Positions 1 through 8,599 of a DNA stretch of 32,716 nt are shown one piece after another. The stretch comes from Anaerolineae bacterium. GTDB taxonomy: Bacteria > Chloroflexota > Anaerolineae > Anaerolineales > Villigracilaceae. The stretch covers positions 1 through 32,716 of the forward strand of contig JASJYH010000021.1 in NCBI GenBank assembly GCA_030123675.1, given 5' to 3'. The notes beneath the pieces were generated by a model. It saw only the letters and a program-made list of their open reading frames with translations, ran no database searches and was not told the DNA's origin. The number at the start of each line of letters is the position of its first letter. The stretch's first letter is position 1. The position numbers and the translations under genes are program-made.

Positions 1-36
1 ACAAGATTCTAAGTTTTTAAGCATAAAAAACAAAAA

Positions 37-54
37 CCTTTGTGTACTTTGTGG
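37..54. repeat. short direct repeat (CTTTGTG twice, 9-bp period)
   Basis: The heptamer CTTTGTG occurs at 38-44 and 47-53, in the spacer downstream of obgE. Short 'CTTTGTG'-rich segments of this kind occur between genes in many environmental bacterial genomes, from memory. No function is assigned. The rest of 1-119 shows nothing recognisable. Confidence 0.3.
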
Positions 55-119
55 CGATGAAGCCTTATTACTGTGGCGTCAGAGCTGCTTTTGGAAAATA
101 TCTCGATTGTTGAATTAAT

Positions 120-1391
120 TTAGTCCTGCCACTCCAACTCATACTCCGATATTTTTACTACTTGTCCCTCAGAGATACCGGCTTCACGCAGGACATCATC
201 TACGCCGAGCCTTTGCATCAGTTTTTGGAACCTGCGGACCGAGCCGTGATGTTCCCAATACGTCATTGCTGCTGCGCGTTCAATGGCTTTGCCAGAGACG
301 CGCCAGCTGGCATCATCTTCACGCGAGATTGAAAATTCGCGCGGATCTTCTTCTGAACGGTAGACCGGCACAGCCGGCGCGATCTCTTCAAGGGCAGGTG
401 CGTTTGCCAAAGCAGCAACTGCTTGGAGCAGTAATTCCCGCACGTTTGTACGAGCCAGCGCCGAAATGGATAGGAGTCTGACACCATGCTTTTTCATCTC
501 CTTTTTGATTGCCTCCAAGCGCTCCTGGACTTCGGGCTGGTCTATTTTATTTAAGGCAACGATTTGTGGCTTTTCGCCCAGGTGTGAATCAAAAAGGGAA
601 AGCTCACTATTGATTTGACTGAAATCCGCCAATGGGTCTTCAGAGAGACCATCTAAGATGTGGATCAAGACCCGCGTGCGTTGAATATGACGCAGGAATT
701 CAAATCCCAGGCCGGCGCCAAGATGGGCACCTTCGATCAGGCCTGGGATGTCTCCTAGCACAACCGAATTATCCTCATCAATAGCGGCAACTCCCAAATT
801 CGGTTCCAGGGTAGTGAAAGGATAAGCCGCGACCTTGGGTTTGGCATTGGTCAAAACAGATAAAAGCGTTGATTTTCCAGCGTTAGGGACACCGATCAAG
901 CCAATATCGGCGATCAGCTTGAGTTCCAGTTTGAGCTGTTTATCTTGGCCTGGTTCGCCTTTTTCTGCAGTGCGAGGCGTCTGATTGATAGAACTCTTGA
1001 AGTGCGCGTTGCCACGTCCGCCGCGGCCTCCTTTGCAGACCGCAAGTTGCTGGCCAGGTTCCGTGAGATCACCTAGCAAGGCTGGAGGGGCACTATTCTG
1101 AGTTTCAAAGACCACAGTGCCGGGCGGGACATGGATAATCAAATCTTCACCAGATTTGCCAACCATATTTTGTTTGGCCCCCCTAGCACCGGGATCAGCT
1201 GCAAATCGTTCCCTTTGACGAAAGTTAAGCGTATTTAAGGTTGGGAGAACTTCAAGAATCACATCGCCGCCCTTGCCACCATCACCCCCATCCGGGCCGC
1301 CGCGAGGGACATATTTTTCCTTGCGGAAATGCACCACCCCGTCACCCCCTTTTCCAGATAGTACCTGAATTTCAACTTCATCTTTGAACAT
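120..1391 (-). CDS. obgE: GTPase ObgE/CgtA
   Basis: This is the Obg-family GTPase, a ribosome-associated cytoplasmic protein tied to large-subunit maturation and stress control. The 423 residues show the full three-part layout. The glycine-rich Obg fold spans about 1-158, with runs such as GGPDGGDGGKGG. The G domain follows, with P-loop GVPNAGKS at 167-174, switch motif TTLEPNLG, DIPG at 214-217, NKID at 281-284 and SA at 310-311. A C-terminal OCT domain covers about 345-423. The length is typical of Obg proteins carrying OCT. The ATG start sits directly before the canonical N-terminus (MFKDEVEIQVLSGKGGDG). All G motifs are intact, so the protein should be active. It lies alone on the minus strand downstream of bioY, with about 200 bp and an inverted repeat between them, so it is probably transcribed separately. 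Confidence 0.97.
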   Translation of the reverse strand: MFKDEVEIQVLSGKGGDGVVHFRKEKYVPRGGPDGGDGGKGGDVILEVLPTLNTLNFRQRERFAADPGARGAKQNMVGKSGEDLIIHVPPGTVVFETQNSAPPALLGDLTEPGQQLAVCKGGRGGRGNAHFKSSINQTPRTAEKGEPGQDKQLKLELKLIADIGLIGVPNAGKSTLLSVLTNAKPKVAAYPFTTLEPNLGVAAIDEDNSVVLGDIPGLIEGAHLGAGLGFEFLRHIQRTRVLIHILDGLSEDPLADFSQINSELSLFDSHLGEKPQIVALNKIDQPEVQERLEAIKKEMKKHGVRLLSISALARTNVRELLLQAVAALANAPALEEIAPAVPVYRSEEDPREFSISREDDASWRVSGKAIERAAAMTYWEHHGSVRRFQKLMQRLGVDDVLREAGISEGQVVKISEYELEWQD

Positions 1392-1537
1392 AATGTGTCA
1401 CTATCCATCGAACCATTTAAACTACAAAGTATTGCGTAAATATTTATACTAATACTCTGTTGTATTTTAGTGTACCCATACAAATAAGTCTTGAGATTTG
1501 CGCAAGAAGCAGGTAAGGGAATTATAAGGTATGTAAC

Positions 1538-1582
1538 AGCAAACAGGCCTCGCAGCCTGAGAGCATGCAAGACCTGTTTGCT
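1538..1582. terminator. possible terminator hairpin between bioY and obgE
   Basis: AGCAAACAGG (1538-1547) and CCTGTTTGCT (1573-1582) form a perfect 10-bp stem with a 25-nt loop. On the minus strand, in which both neighbours are read, the stem is not followed by a good T-tract. On the plus strand it is followed only by a short TTTT. It may stop bioY transcripts or protect their 3' end, but it is not a textbook intrinsic terminator. Confidence 0.45.
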
Positions 1583-1599
1583 TTTGGATTGTTATAAAT

Positions 1600-2175
1600 T
1601 TACTTTGCCAAATTCCAAGCTGCCGGCAAAGCCACTGCGGATAAAATTATCTTTATCGCGTCTCCAATTAGGAATGGATAAACGCCGGCGACCAGTGCTT
1701 TTTGTAGACCCAAGTTTAGCCCGATAGCTAACCAGCCAGCGCCTAAGACATAGATGATAATAGTCCCGACCAAAAAGGGGACTATGGAGGTACGCATGCT
1801 TCTTTCCAGGCCTCGTTCTGCTAGCAGACCGATAACATAGGCAGCCACGATAAACCCGACCAGATATCCAAGGGTGGGGCCTGTCAAGACGGTTAAACCG
1901 GAACCACCGCCAGCAAAGAAGGGCAAACCAACCGCGCCCATTGCCGTATATAAGATCAATGAGGAGGCTCCCCGCGCAGAACCTAGCGCTGCACCGACCA
2001 GCAGGACAGCAAAAGTTTGGCCAGTGATCGGTACGGGTGTGAACGGTAACGGAATTTTTACCTGCGCCAGGGCTGCAACAAACAAAGCACCAACGGTTAT
2101 CAGGATGAGGTCGCGCAGCCATGGGGCCGTACGTGGGAAAATACGAAGTGAAAGAGTTGGAACAAGTGTTGTCAT
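1600..2175 (-). CDS. bioY: biotin transporter BioY (ECF S component)
   Basis: BioY is the membrane biotin-binding S component, working alone or with an energy-coupling factor module. The 191-residue protein has about six hydrophobic segments. It carries the family's N-terminal pattern, a helix followed by KIPLPFTPVPITGQTFAVLL at about 45-64, and a glycine-rich 'AAGALGSARG'-like loop (here GAALGSARGASS). The C-terminal GDAIK segment is also typical. The ATG start has an upstream AAGGAAG Shine-Dalgarno site about six bases away. No EcfA or EcfT genes or biotin synthesis genes are nearby, so it may share an energising module encoded elsewhere or act alone. I looked for a BirA-type operator in the divergent spacer with yjbQ and saw no convincing one. 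The call rests on overall pattern and motif. Confidence 0.93.
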   Translation of the reverse strand: MTTLVPTLSLRIFPRTAPWLRDLILITVGALFVAALAQVKIPLPFTPVPITGQTFAVLLVGAALGSARGASSLILYTAMGAVGLPFFAGGGSGLTVLTGPTLGYLVGFIVAAYVIGLLAERGLERSMRTSIVPFLVGTIIIYVLGAGWLAIGLNLGLQKALVAGVYPFLIGDAIKIILSAVALPAAWNLAK

Positions 2176-2252
2176 TTAGCTTCCTTTAAATAATAGATTT
2201 AATGTGTATTAACCCAAAGATAGCAAAAAGATGCTTTATTTTTGTTTTTGTA

Positions 2253-2258
2253 TATAAT
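2253..2258 (+). promoter_or_regulatory. -10 element of a likely leaderless yjbQ promoter
   Basis: A perfect TATAAT is followed by only ten bases (GTTCATTCCT) before the ATG at 2269. There is no purine-rich Shine-Dalgarno site. With a start site about seven bases after the -10, the transcript would begin at or next to the ATG. No good -35 is visible. Confidence 0.5.
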
Positions 2259-2268
2259 GTTCATTCCT

Positions 2269-2691
2269 ATGAATTGGCATAAAACCAGCCTTGAAATTTC
2301 AACCCGGGGCAAAGGCTTGCACGATTTTACCGACAGCGTTCAGGCCCAATTGAAAAATTGGGAGGTGCGAGAAGGCATGTGCTTTCTGTTTTTGCAACAT
2401 ACCAGTGCTTCGCTCGTCATGAGTGAAAACTGGGACCCAACCGCGCGGGCCGACATGGAAATATTTATGGAACGCCTGGTTCCAGAAAAGGACAGCTGGT
2501 ACACACACGAGCTTGAAGGTCCTGATGACGCCACTTCCCATATCCGCGCTATGTTGACCGATACCAGCCTGTCCATTCCAGTGGATGAGGCCAAATTATC
2601 TTTGGGAACCTGGCAAGGAATTTACCTTTTCGAACATCGTGCCCGCCCGCACCAGCGGAAGGTGTTGATGCGGGTATTGAGCATGGATTAG
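2269..2691 (+). CDS. yjbQ: YjbQ / UPF0047 family protein
   Basis: This is a member of the YjbQ (UPF0047) family, small trimeric proteins reported to have weak, secondary thiamine-phosphate synthase activity; the physiological role is unsettled. The 140-residue product matches the usual family length. It shows the hallmarks LQHTSASLVMSE at about residues 45-56, followed by HELEGPDDATSHI and the C-terminal block LGTWQGIYLFEHRARPHQRKV, which carry the conserved histidines and acidic residues. I chose the ATG at 2269 rather than an upstream TTG at 2242. The upstream choice would place the -10 element inside the gene, whereas 2269 begins with the normal MNWHKTSLEIST-type N-terminus. It is transcribed away from bioY and converges on argS. 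Confidence 0.93.
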   Translation: MNWHKTSLEISTRGKGLHDFTDSVQAQLKNWEVREGMCFLFLQHTSASLVMSENWDPTARADMEIFMERLVPEKDSWYTHELEGPDDATSHIRAMLTDTSLSIPVDEAKLSLGTWQGIYLFEHRARPHQRKVLMRVLSMD

Positions 2692-2883
2692 AAAACTATT
2701 AAGTAAGCTTTTTTTCCCAAACTTTACTATCAGAAAATCTTCGAATGTCGGGTTGCCAATCTTCTGCAACTCGTAACGTACACACTGATGGGGCTGGTAG
2801 ATTTTGATGATTCGGGTCAGATCGAAATGTGAGCGTGCATTCCCCACAAACAATCTACATAAATTGGGGAGCTTAAATATCAC
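2692..2883 (-). other. spacer with a doubtful small ORF after argS
   Basis: The spacer between convergent yjbQ and argS is open on the minus strand from a GTG that overlaps the argS stop (ATGTGA). The frame runs on into yjbQ and gives about 95 residues beginning MIFKLPNLCRLFVGNAR. The GTG overlap would suit translational coupling, but no known domain is recognisable and the last third lies antisense to yjbQ. It could be a gene remnant or chance. A T-run at 2710-2716 might help terminate yjbQ, without a clear stem. Confidence 0.2.
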
Positions 2884-4685
2884 ATTCCTTCAGGAGCATT
2901 TATCACAAGCAAGCGCAACGCATTTTCCAACACCTGTTGGGTAGCTGCCACTAACCTCAAACGCGCAGCTTGCACCTCAGCACCTTCGGCCTTAATAACA
3001 GGTACGCTGTGATAAAACGAATGGAACGTATTGGCCAGATCGTAGGCATAGGTAGCGATAACCAAGGGTCGATACTCATTTGCCGCCTGTTCCACAGTGG
3101 ATGGGAAGCGTGAAATCAAGTCGATCAATTGCGTTTCATCCGGCGCTAATTTGTGCTCGAAAGAGGCGCTATCCGGTGCGCCGCCAGCCTTGCGCAGGAT
3201 ACTGTTGGCGCGTACAAATGCATTTTGTATGTAGGGTGCTGTCCGTCCGTCAAAACTTAAGGCGTCATCGATATTGAATACAATATCTTTGTTGTTATCC
3301 ACTGAAAGCATAGTATAGATAAGCGCACCCAGCCCAATTTGCTGTGCTACTTTAATTCGGTCTTTGCTAGACATTTCGGGGGTCCGTTCTGTCATCGCAG
3401 CTAACGCGCGTCGTTGGGCCTGATCAGCAACATCCTTGAACAGCACTACCCGGCCACTGCGGGCCGACATGGCTCCTTCGGGCAAGGTCACGAAGCCATA
3501 GGCAAGGTGATAACATTTTTCAGCCTGCGGAAAGCCCCATAATTCCAAAATTTTGAAGGCTTGTTGAAAGTGCAAACTCTGACGGTTATCGACCACATAA
3601 ATTGAGCGATCGACATTGTATTTTTCAAACTTCTCTTTGGCCAGGGCCAGGTCTTTGGTCAAATACAAGCTGGTTCCATCGCTGCGTAGTATCACCGCAG
3701 TGCGGTATTTTTCTTTTTTAAGCCCCAATTTTTCGTCTATCTTGACGATGACCGGGCCACCATCTGCCCGTTCATCGTCAGCGATACCTTTCTTGATGAG
3801 TTCATCCACGATAGCTTTGGAGGGCTTATCCACTTCACTTTCATAAAACCATTCGTCAATCTTGATCCCTAGCATAGATAAAATATCGCGCAGCTCTTCC
3901 AGACTCCACTCACGTGTTTCCAACCAGAGCGCCCGAACCGCGGGGTCGCCCTCATCCCACTTGCGATACATATCGCGCCGTTCGGCATCGTATTCTTCCC
4001 GCTGGGCTTTGTCATCAGGCGATTCGGCCTCCTTCTCTTCAAGCAATGCGGTTGCCTCTGTGTAAATCTTTAACAGCCACTGGCCGCGTTCGTGCACATC
4101 TTGGGGCTCCTGGCCTTTATAAAACTTGTTATAGGCCCATAATACTGTTATTACGCCCAGACCAATATCACCCGGGTAGGATGCCCGGATGGTCTCAAAG
4201 CCGGAGAACTCTACAATCCGGGCCAGGGACTCGCCCAGGATGGCATTGCGTGCGTGACCTATATGAAAGGAATGCAGCGTATTTGGCTGAGCGTATTCGA
4301 CCATTATCCTTTCATCCTTTTTTGGACCGCGTCCATAATCAGCGCCTTGATCCAATATCAAATTAACAATCCGGGATACATACGTTTCAGTCGAAAAATA
4401 CAAATTGAGATAGCCATTAACTGCTTCGACGTGGCTGATACCCTCTACGCCTCCAACGACTCCCTTAACGTGCTCGGCAATCTCCTGCGCCCTCTGCGGG
4501 ACAGGCATTCCTTTATTTTTTCCATCCTTGGCTTCGTTCGCAGCGGTTTGAAAAAAAGTTGTAGTGATTCCCCACTCCCCGTTGAAGGGGATCGGCTGCC
4601 ATTTGAGTGGCGCAAATTTAATTGCCTTTTTTTTAGCAAGCGTGTTTAACTTGGCTTGGATGTCTTTTTGTTGGGTATCAAACAT
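2880..4685 (-). CDS. argS: arginyl-tRNA synthetase
   Basis: ArgRS charges tRNA-Arg with arginine in the cytoplasm. The 601-residue class I enzyme has the HIGH motif in HSFHIGHARNAILGE at about residue 140. The KMSKS-equivalent loop appears as AMSARSGRVV, the variant form common in ArgRS. A C-terminal DALR anticodon-binding domain is visible in ANEYRPLVIATYAYDLANTFHSFYH and the closing LRLVAATQQVLENALRLL. I chose the ATG at 4685 over an in-frame upstream ATG at 4715, because AGGA lies about four to seven bases before 4685 and the extra ten residues (MFCKCYLQEI) look like leader. It is the last gene of a long minus-strand run, 70 bp after the GT-C gene, and may be cotranscribed with it. Confidence 0.96.
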   Translation of the reverse strand: MFDTQQKDIQAKLNTLAKKKAIKFAPLKWQPIPFNGEWGITTTFFQTAANEAKDGKNKGMPVPQRAQEIAEHVKGVVGGVEGISHVEAVNGYLNLYFSTETYVSRIVNLILDQGADYGRGPKKDERIMVEYAQPNTLHSFHIGHARNAILGESLARIVEFSGFETIRASYPGDIGLGVITVLWAYNKFYKGQEPQDVHERGQWLLKIYTEATALLEEKEAESPDDKAQREEYDAERRDMYRKWDEGDPAVRALWLETREWSLEELRDILSMLGIKIDEWFYESEVDKPSKAIVDELIKKGIADDERADGGPVIVKIDEKLGLKKEKYRTAVILRSDGTSLYLTKDLALAKEKFEKYNVDRSIYVVDNRQSLHFQQAFKILELWGFPQAEKCYHLAYGFVTLPEGAMSARSGRVVLFKDVADQAQRRALAAMTERTPEMSSKDRIKVAQQIGLGALIYTMLSVDNNKDIVFNIDDALSFDGRTAPYIQNAFVRANSILRKAGGAPDSASFEHKLAPDETQLIDLISRFPSTVEQAANEYRPLVIATYAYDLANTFHSFYHSVPVIKAEGAEVQAARLRLVAATQQVLENALRLLVINAPEGM

Positions 4686-4755
4686 AATTTCCTGTAAATA
4701 ACATTTACAAAACAATTAATTTTAGAATAGCCTTACAGATTTTTCCAAAGTGGGA

Positions 4756-6153
4756 TTATATCAAGAACGCTACCCCAGCCCGCCTCTGCCGAACATTGAG
4801 AAAGGCAACCGTGAGCAATCCAGCGACAACTGGCAACCACTCAACCAACCGGACCCAATCTAACTCCCGGTAATCGGCTGGATCTAAATATGTTAGATAG
4901 GATAATGGTAAGGCTGCGCTGAGGTAGATCCAGGGAATGAGCATGTGCCAAACATGGGTAGGTTCGTCAGGCCCAGGAGTTAGGAAGGGAAAAAATAAAA
5001 CCAGGATGAGCAAATACCAGGGGTGAACGGTAGGCGTAAGGATTATATAAGTCCCCAAGGGGAGTGCCATCAAGCGCAAGTCTTTACGAATCGACGATGA
5101 AATTCGCGCCTGCCAGGCAGCCCAACTCATTGCAAGAATCACCAAAATTAAGGAGACTAGCTTCGCGACTCGATCTGGTTGCAAAGCGTTAAAATACTCG
5201 GCCAATTGCTTAAACCATTCATACGGGCCGGCGTTGAAACTCCAAACGTCTGCGTATATACGGAGGGCCCCAAAAAGACCGGTGCCGGTCTGAGGCCCGA
5301 CTAATCCGCTCCCAACCTCAATCGAAGCGCCGGCAAGCACTCCCACAGTGAGGCCCGCGTATATGATCCGCTGGGTCCAGGTCCAACGCCAAAATAAGAT
5401 TGGCAGAATTAAGATCGGGATGATCTTGGTCAGTGTGGCTAACGCTAGCAAGATGGGGCTGGCGAAGATGCGCAGAAAATTATTTTCCATCTGCTTGTAT
5501 GCGAAGTAAATTGCTGCACCGGTCAGGAAGAGCATGAAAGCATCCAGATGGGCGCCATGGGCTATCTCGAGAATGACGAGTGGGCTCCAAAGATAAATGA
5601 GAACACGTTGGGGTCCCAATTTCCCTAGTTTTAATAGACCCATGATAAGCAAGCCAACACCCAGATCAAAAAATACCATACCAGTCTGATAAGCTTTAGG
5701 AGTTGGTGGAAAGATGGCGTTCAACCTAGCAAAGAGCCATTGGGCTGCTGGCATATACGGGCTGGCCATCCATGTGTGATTTGCCAAATCACGAGCTGGG
5801 ATGCTGATTGAATCTAGTTCAGGTGCATCGATGCGGTATTCGTACGGGCTATAGCCTTGATTGGCTACGTGACCGTCCCAGATGTAGCGGTAGACATCAT
5901 CGGATAAGGTCGGTGTAGTGAAAATAAGGATCAACCGAAAGAAAACGGCTGGGAGCCAGATCCAGTGCCAGGGCCAATGATTGGATTCAGAATGGATGAT
6001 CGCGGCAAGATACGCCCCGAAAAGGATAAAATAGGCCGTAAGGGTCGGTATTGTGCTGCCGGCTCGTAGAGTCCCCGTTTGAAAGTCGATCGCCAGTAGG
6101 ACAAGGTACCCCATGCTGCTGACGGCCAGAATAACCAGTCGCCTGTAATGCAT
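4756..6153 (-). CDS. polytopic GT-C glycosyltransferase (GT87/mannosyltransferase-like)
   Basis: This is a polytopic membrane glycosyltransferase of the GT-C fold, probably using a polyprenyl-phosphate sugar on the outer face of the membrane. The 465 residues contain about ten or more hydrophobic helices. The first large extracytoplasmic loop carries SDDVYRYIWDGHVANQGYSPY, whose Asp pair at 85-86 matches the acidic catalytic motif of GT-C enzymes. The same loop pattern occurs in GT87 and DUF2029-type mannosyltransferases. Donor and acceptor cannot be told from sequence. It starts 11 bp after the end of the processive-type GT2 gene, so the two are almost certainly cotranscribed and may act in the same envelope glycan pathway. 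The fold call is secure; the sugar specificity is inference. Confidence 0.8.
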   Translation of the reverse strand: MHYRRLVILAVSSMGYLVLLAIDFQTGTLRAGSTIPTLTAYFILFGAYLAAIIHSESNHWPWHWIWLPAVFFRLILIFTTPTLSDDVYRYIWDGHVANQGYSPYEYRIDAPELDSISIPARDLANHTWMASPYMPAAQWLFARLNAIFPPTPKAYQTGMVFFDLGVGLLIMGLLKLGKLGPQRVLIYLWSPLVILEIAHGAHLDAFMLFLTGAAIYFAYKQMENNFLRIFASPILLALATLTKIIPILILPILFWRWTWTQRIIYAGLTVGVLAGASIEVGSGLVGPQTGTGLFGALRIYADVWSFNAGPYEWFKQLAEYFNALQPDRVAKLVSLILVILAMSWAAWQARISSSIRKDLRLMALPLGTYIILTPTVHPWYLLILVLFFPFLTPGPDEPTHVWHMLIPWIYLSAALPLSYLTYLDPADYRELDWVRLVEWLPVVAGLLTVAFLNVRQRRAGVAFLI

Positions 6154-6164
6154 CTAGGCCTACC

Positions 6165-7682
6165 CTATATTTTTGATTCAGATAGCTCTGGTTTCGTCCG
6201 TTTGCTACCGGATTCGATTTGATAGGATTGCCAAAACGAAATGCCGGCAACAATGCCATAACTGACGGAGTAAAGCAACAGCCAAGGTGTTAAACCCCAT
6301 ATGCCCGCTTGGATCGCCCAACCTAACAGGAAGATAGCGAGCATCATGAATAAGATTTCCATCCAGGCAATAGGATGACGTGGCAAGGTATAGCCACTTT
6401 CCTGCCAAGCTTTAGAGCCCTTAGGCGAGGCAAACTTGGGTGTACGATGAAATTCCCCTGAGGTACCGTTGAGGGCCTCAATAACGGCTCGGGTATTGTT
6501 TATTGACAAACCAATTCCAATTGGGACAAGTACAGCAAGGTCTCTCAGGCTTCTTTGGAGCGAAAATCCTTGCCGGTGGGCAGCAAAGAGGTACATCGTG
6601 GGAGGTCCAATCGCGCCCAGAAGAAGGAAGGGGGATACCAGCCATAAGCTTTCTTTGGTGATTAGCATAGGTATGGTTAATATCAGGTTTAGCAACAGCA
6701 TTGGGTGCACCGCATAATTTAGCAAATGGACGCTGGCAAGGACCTTTTGCCACAATTTAATTGGGGCGCGCCATACATCGGCAATGAGCATTTTTGCGGT
6801 CTGAATACTGCCTTTTGCCCAGCGAAATTGCTGGCTCTTAAAGGCATCCAACTGTAATGGCAGTTCTGCTGGGACCACGTGCTGATTATCGTATAAGATT
6901 TTCCAACCTTTTAGTTGGGCCCGGTAGCTTAGGTCCAGGTCCTCCGTCAAAGTGCGCGCCTTCCAGCCGCCAGCATCTTGAATACATGCGGCCCGCCAAA
7001 CTCCAGCAGTTCCATTAAAATTCAAAAAGGCGTCGATGCGGGATCGGGCAGTTTGCTCTATCCAGAAATGACCGTCAATGCCTAGGGCGATGCCACGTGT
7101 GAGAAGGCTTTCATCCCGATTAATATGGCCCCAGCGGGTCTGAACACAACCAACTTGCTCATCTTTAAAAAATAATGGAATTGTGCGCTGCAAAAAATCT
7201 GGGGATGGAAGAAAATCTGCATCAAATATTGCGATATATTCGCCGCTCACCAACTTCATCCCATCACGGAGAGCACCTGCCTTGTAATCAGTCCGCACAC
7301 TGCGGCGGATATGCTCAATTTTTACTTGCTTGTGCTTAAGGAGTGCGATCTCAGACTCGATTTGTTCAGTGGTGTCATCGGTCGAATCGTCTAAAATCTG
7401 AATCTGCAGTTTATCTTGAGGCCAATCCAGTGCTGCAACGGCCCGAAGCAGGCGCCTAACCACGTGGCGCTCGTTGTAGACGGGCAGCTGAACAGTCACA
7501 GGTGGAAAGGAGTTTCGCTCCCAAGGTTCATTTGCTAGCGAAAAATCGCTCACAGATTGTGACGGTTCGCTTTCCAATATTTTGTCTGATTTATAAACAA
7601 TCCAAGTTAATATTAAATTCTGGATACCTGCGACGGCCAAAAGGACGGCATTGGCCAGGTACAAGAACAGTAGAAAATTCAT
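6165..7682 (-). CDS. processive-type family 2 glycosyltransferase (cellulose synthase/CslA-like)
   Basis: This is a membrane GT2 enzyme resembling bacterial cellulose synthase-like and plant CslA/CslC proteins. Of its 505 residues, an N-terminal helix (about 3-28) precedes the catalytic domain. The full set of processive GT2 motifs is present: DD at 98-99, DAD at 154-156, TED at 246-248 and QQFRW at 284-288 (the QxxRW signature). Several C-terminal helices (about 310-490) follow and would form the export channel region. There is no PilZ domain, so direct c-di-GMP control is not indicated. It could make a beta-linked polysaccharide such as a glucan or mannan, or a single-sugar glycolipid. Its stop is 11 bp before the GT-C gene, and its start is one base downstream of the DoxX-like gene. 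Confidence 0.87.
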   Translation of the reverse strand: MNFLLFLYLANAVLLAVAGIQNLILTWIVYKSDKILESEPSQSVSDFSLANEPWERNSFPPVTVQLPVYNERHVVRRLLRAVAALDWPQDKLQIQILDDSTDDTTEQIESEIALLKHKQVKIEHIRRSVRTDYKAGALRDGMKLVSGEYIAIFDADFLPSPDFLQRTIPLFFKDEQVGCVQTRWGHINRDESLLTRGIALGIDGHFWIEQTARSRIDAFLNFNGTAGVWRAACIQDAGGWKARTLTEDLDLSYRAQLKGWKILYDNQHVVPAELPLQLDAFKSQQFRWAKGSIQTAKMLIADVWRAPIKLWQKVLASVHLLNYAVHPMLLLNLILTIPMLITKESLWLVSPFLLLGAIGPPTMYLFAAHRQGFSLQRSLRDLAVLVPIGIGLSINNTRAVIEALNGTSGEFHRTPKFASPKGSKAWQESGYTLPRHPIAWMEILFMMLAIFLLGWAIQAGIWGLTPWLLLYSVSYGIVAGISFWQSYQIESGSKRTKPELSESKI

Positions 7683-7683
7683 A

Positions 7684-8175
7684 TTACCAGAGGATCCTCA
7701 CAGGTGGCTCTCCCCGGCGGTCAAGCAAGAAGCGATCAATTCCCCATTCGCGACCGGCCCGCATCCAAGTCACTACGATTGCAGAAACCGTCAGGATTAC
7801 ATAGGTCCAGATCCACTCACTCCCACCGTAAAAAGCAAAAAATAAATTTGCAAAAAATAGTCCGGCACCAACGGCAGCCAGTGGCGTAAGAACACCGAAC
7901 AATAAACCAAGTCCCAACAACAGCTCGGCTACAAGCATAAAACTGGAAAATAGGCCGGGGACCTGTAAAATGGTGGCATTAATTAAACTGCGATAAAAAT
8001 CCGAGCCGCCGCCGACCTCATTAAAAATCCAGTTAAAGAGACCCTGCAAGCCTTCGGCCGTGTAGATCCCCTTGGACAAATTGTCATACCAGCCCACCAC
8101 TAATATCACGCCCAGAGTGATACGCAGCAATGCGCCTGCCTTACGCAGACTGACAGTTTCATTATTTTCTTGCAT
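7684..8175 (-). CDS. DoxX-like membrane protein
   Basis: A 163-residue membrane protein of the DoxX/DoxD-like family, with four hydrophobic helices at about residues 15-30, 60-85, 88-108 and 112-132. The helix-2/3 region LFSSFMLVAELLLGLGLLFGVLTPLAAVGAGL matches the conserved core of the family. DoxX proteins are associated with quinone-linked or redox membrane complexes in some organisms, but most bacterial members have no firm function. The ATG start has a strong GGAGGT site seven bases upstream (8183-8188). It sits between a lipoprotein gene and a GT2 gene in the glycan cluster, with one base to the next gene, so it is in the same operon. A redox role here would be speculation. Confidence 0.78.
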   Translation of the reverse strand: MQENNETVSLRKAGALLRITLGVILVVGWYDNLSKGIYTAEGLQGLFNWIFNEVGGGSDFYRSLINATILQVPGLFSSFMLVAELLLGLGLLFGVLTPLAAVGAGLFFANLFFAFYGGSEWIWTYVILTVSAIVVTWMRAGREWGIDRFLLDRRGEPPVRILW

Positions 8176-8218
8176 TGGAATTACCTCCAGATGTTAGTAT
8201 TTAGCCTGGAATGATTTA

Positions 8219-8587
8219 TTATTTCACATCAATTGCAACTGTATCGACAGCAGTAGCACCTTGATCGTCGGTTACTTCGAGTTCGATGATCCAAATACCC
8301 ATCTCTTCAAATCCCATCTCCGTTTCCAGAGTGTAGGCGCAATCCGCATACATCTCCTTAATGACTTTACCGTTGTCTTCTGCCATAGCTTCAGGCGCCT
8401 CAAGAATCTTCCATTGAAAATTTGTGATATTGCCTGCGGAAGCGCAACCATTGAATGTTGGTGATTCGCCGATCGAAAGCGTGAAATCTCGACCTGCATC
8501 TGCCTTTAGTACTTGATCGGCAACACAGCCAACCAACAGCAGGCCTATTGCAAGCATAAAAATTTTGACTAACCGTTGAGAGCTCAT
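8219..8587 (-). CDS. small lipoprotein with PKD-like domain
   Basis: A 122-residue secreted lipoprotein. The N-terminus has positive residues, a hydrophobic stretch and the lipobox LLVGC with Cys21, so signal peptidase II cleavage and lipid anchoring are expected. The mature part reads as a single PKD or Ig-like beta-sandwich: ADAGRDFTLSIGESPTFNG at the start, FQWKI in the middle, and WIIELEVTDDQGATAVDTVAIDV at the end, a classic PKD closing strand. Two further cysteines (about 48 and 83) could form a disulfide. PKD domains mediate protein or carbohydrate binding, so a role at the cell surface near the glycan enzymes is plausible. It follows the upstream GT2 gene by 12 bp. No specific ligand can be named. 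Confidence 0.75.
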   Translation of the reverse strand: MSSQRLVKIFMLAIGLLLVGCVADQVLKADAGRDFTLSIGESPTFNGCASAGNITNFQWKILEAPEAMAEDNGKVIKEMYADCAYTLETEMGFEEMGIWIIELEVTDDQGATAVDTVAIDVK

Positions 8588-8599
8588 CTTACGTCCTCC

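Noticed and set aside
2176-2241. Possible BirA-type operator before bioY
   Set aside because: Only a weak half-site (TATTAACCC) is seen, without the second inverted half at the expected spacing.
3914-4366. Plus-strand frame of 150 codons
   Set aside because: It lies antisense within the well-supported argS gene and shows no protein family features.
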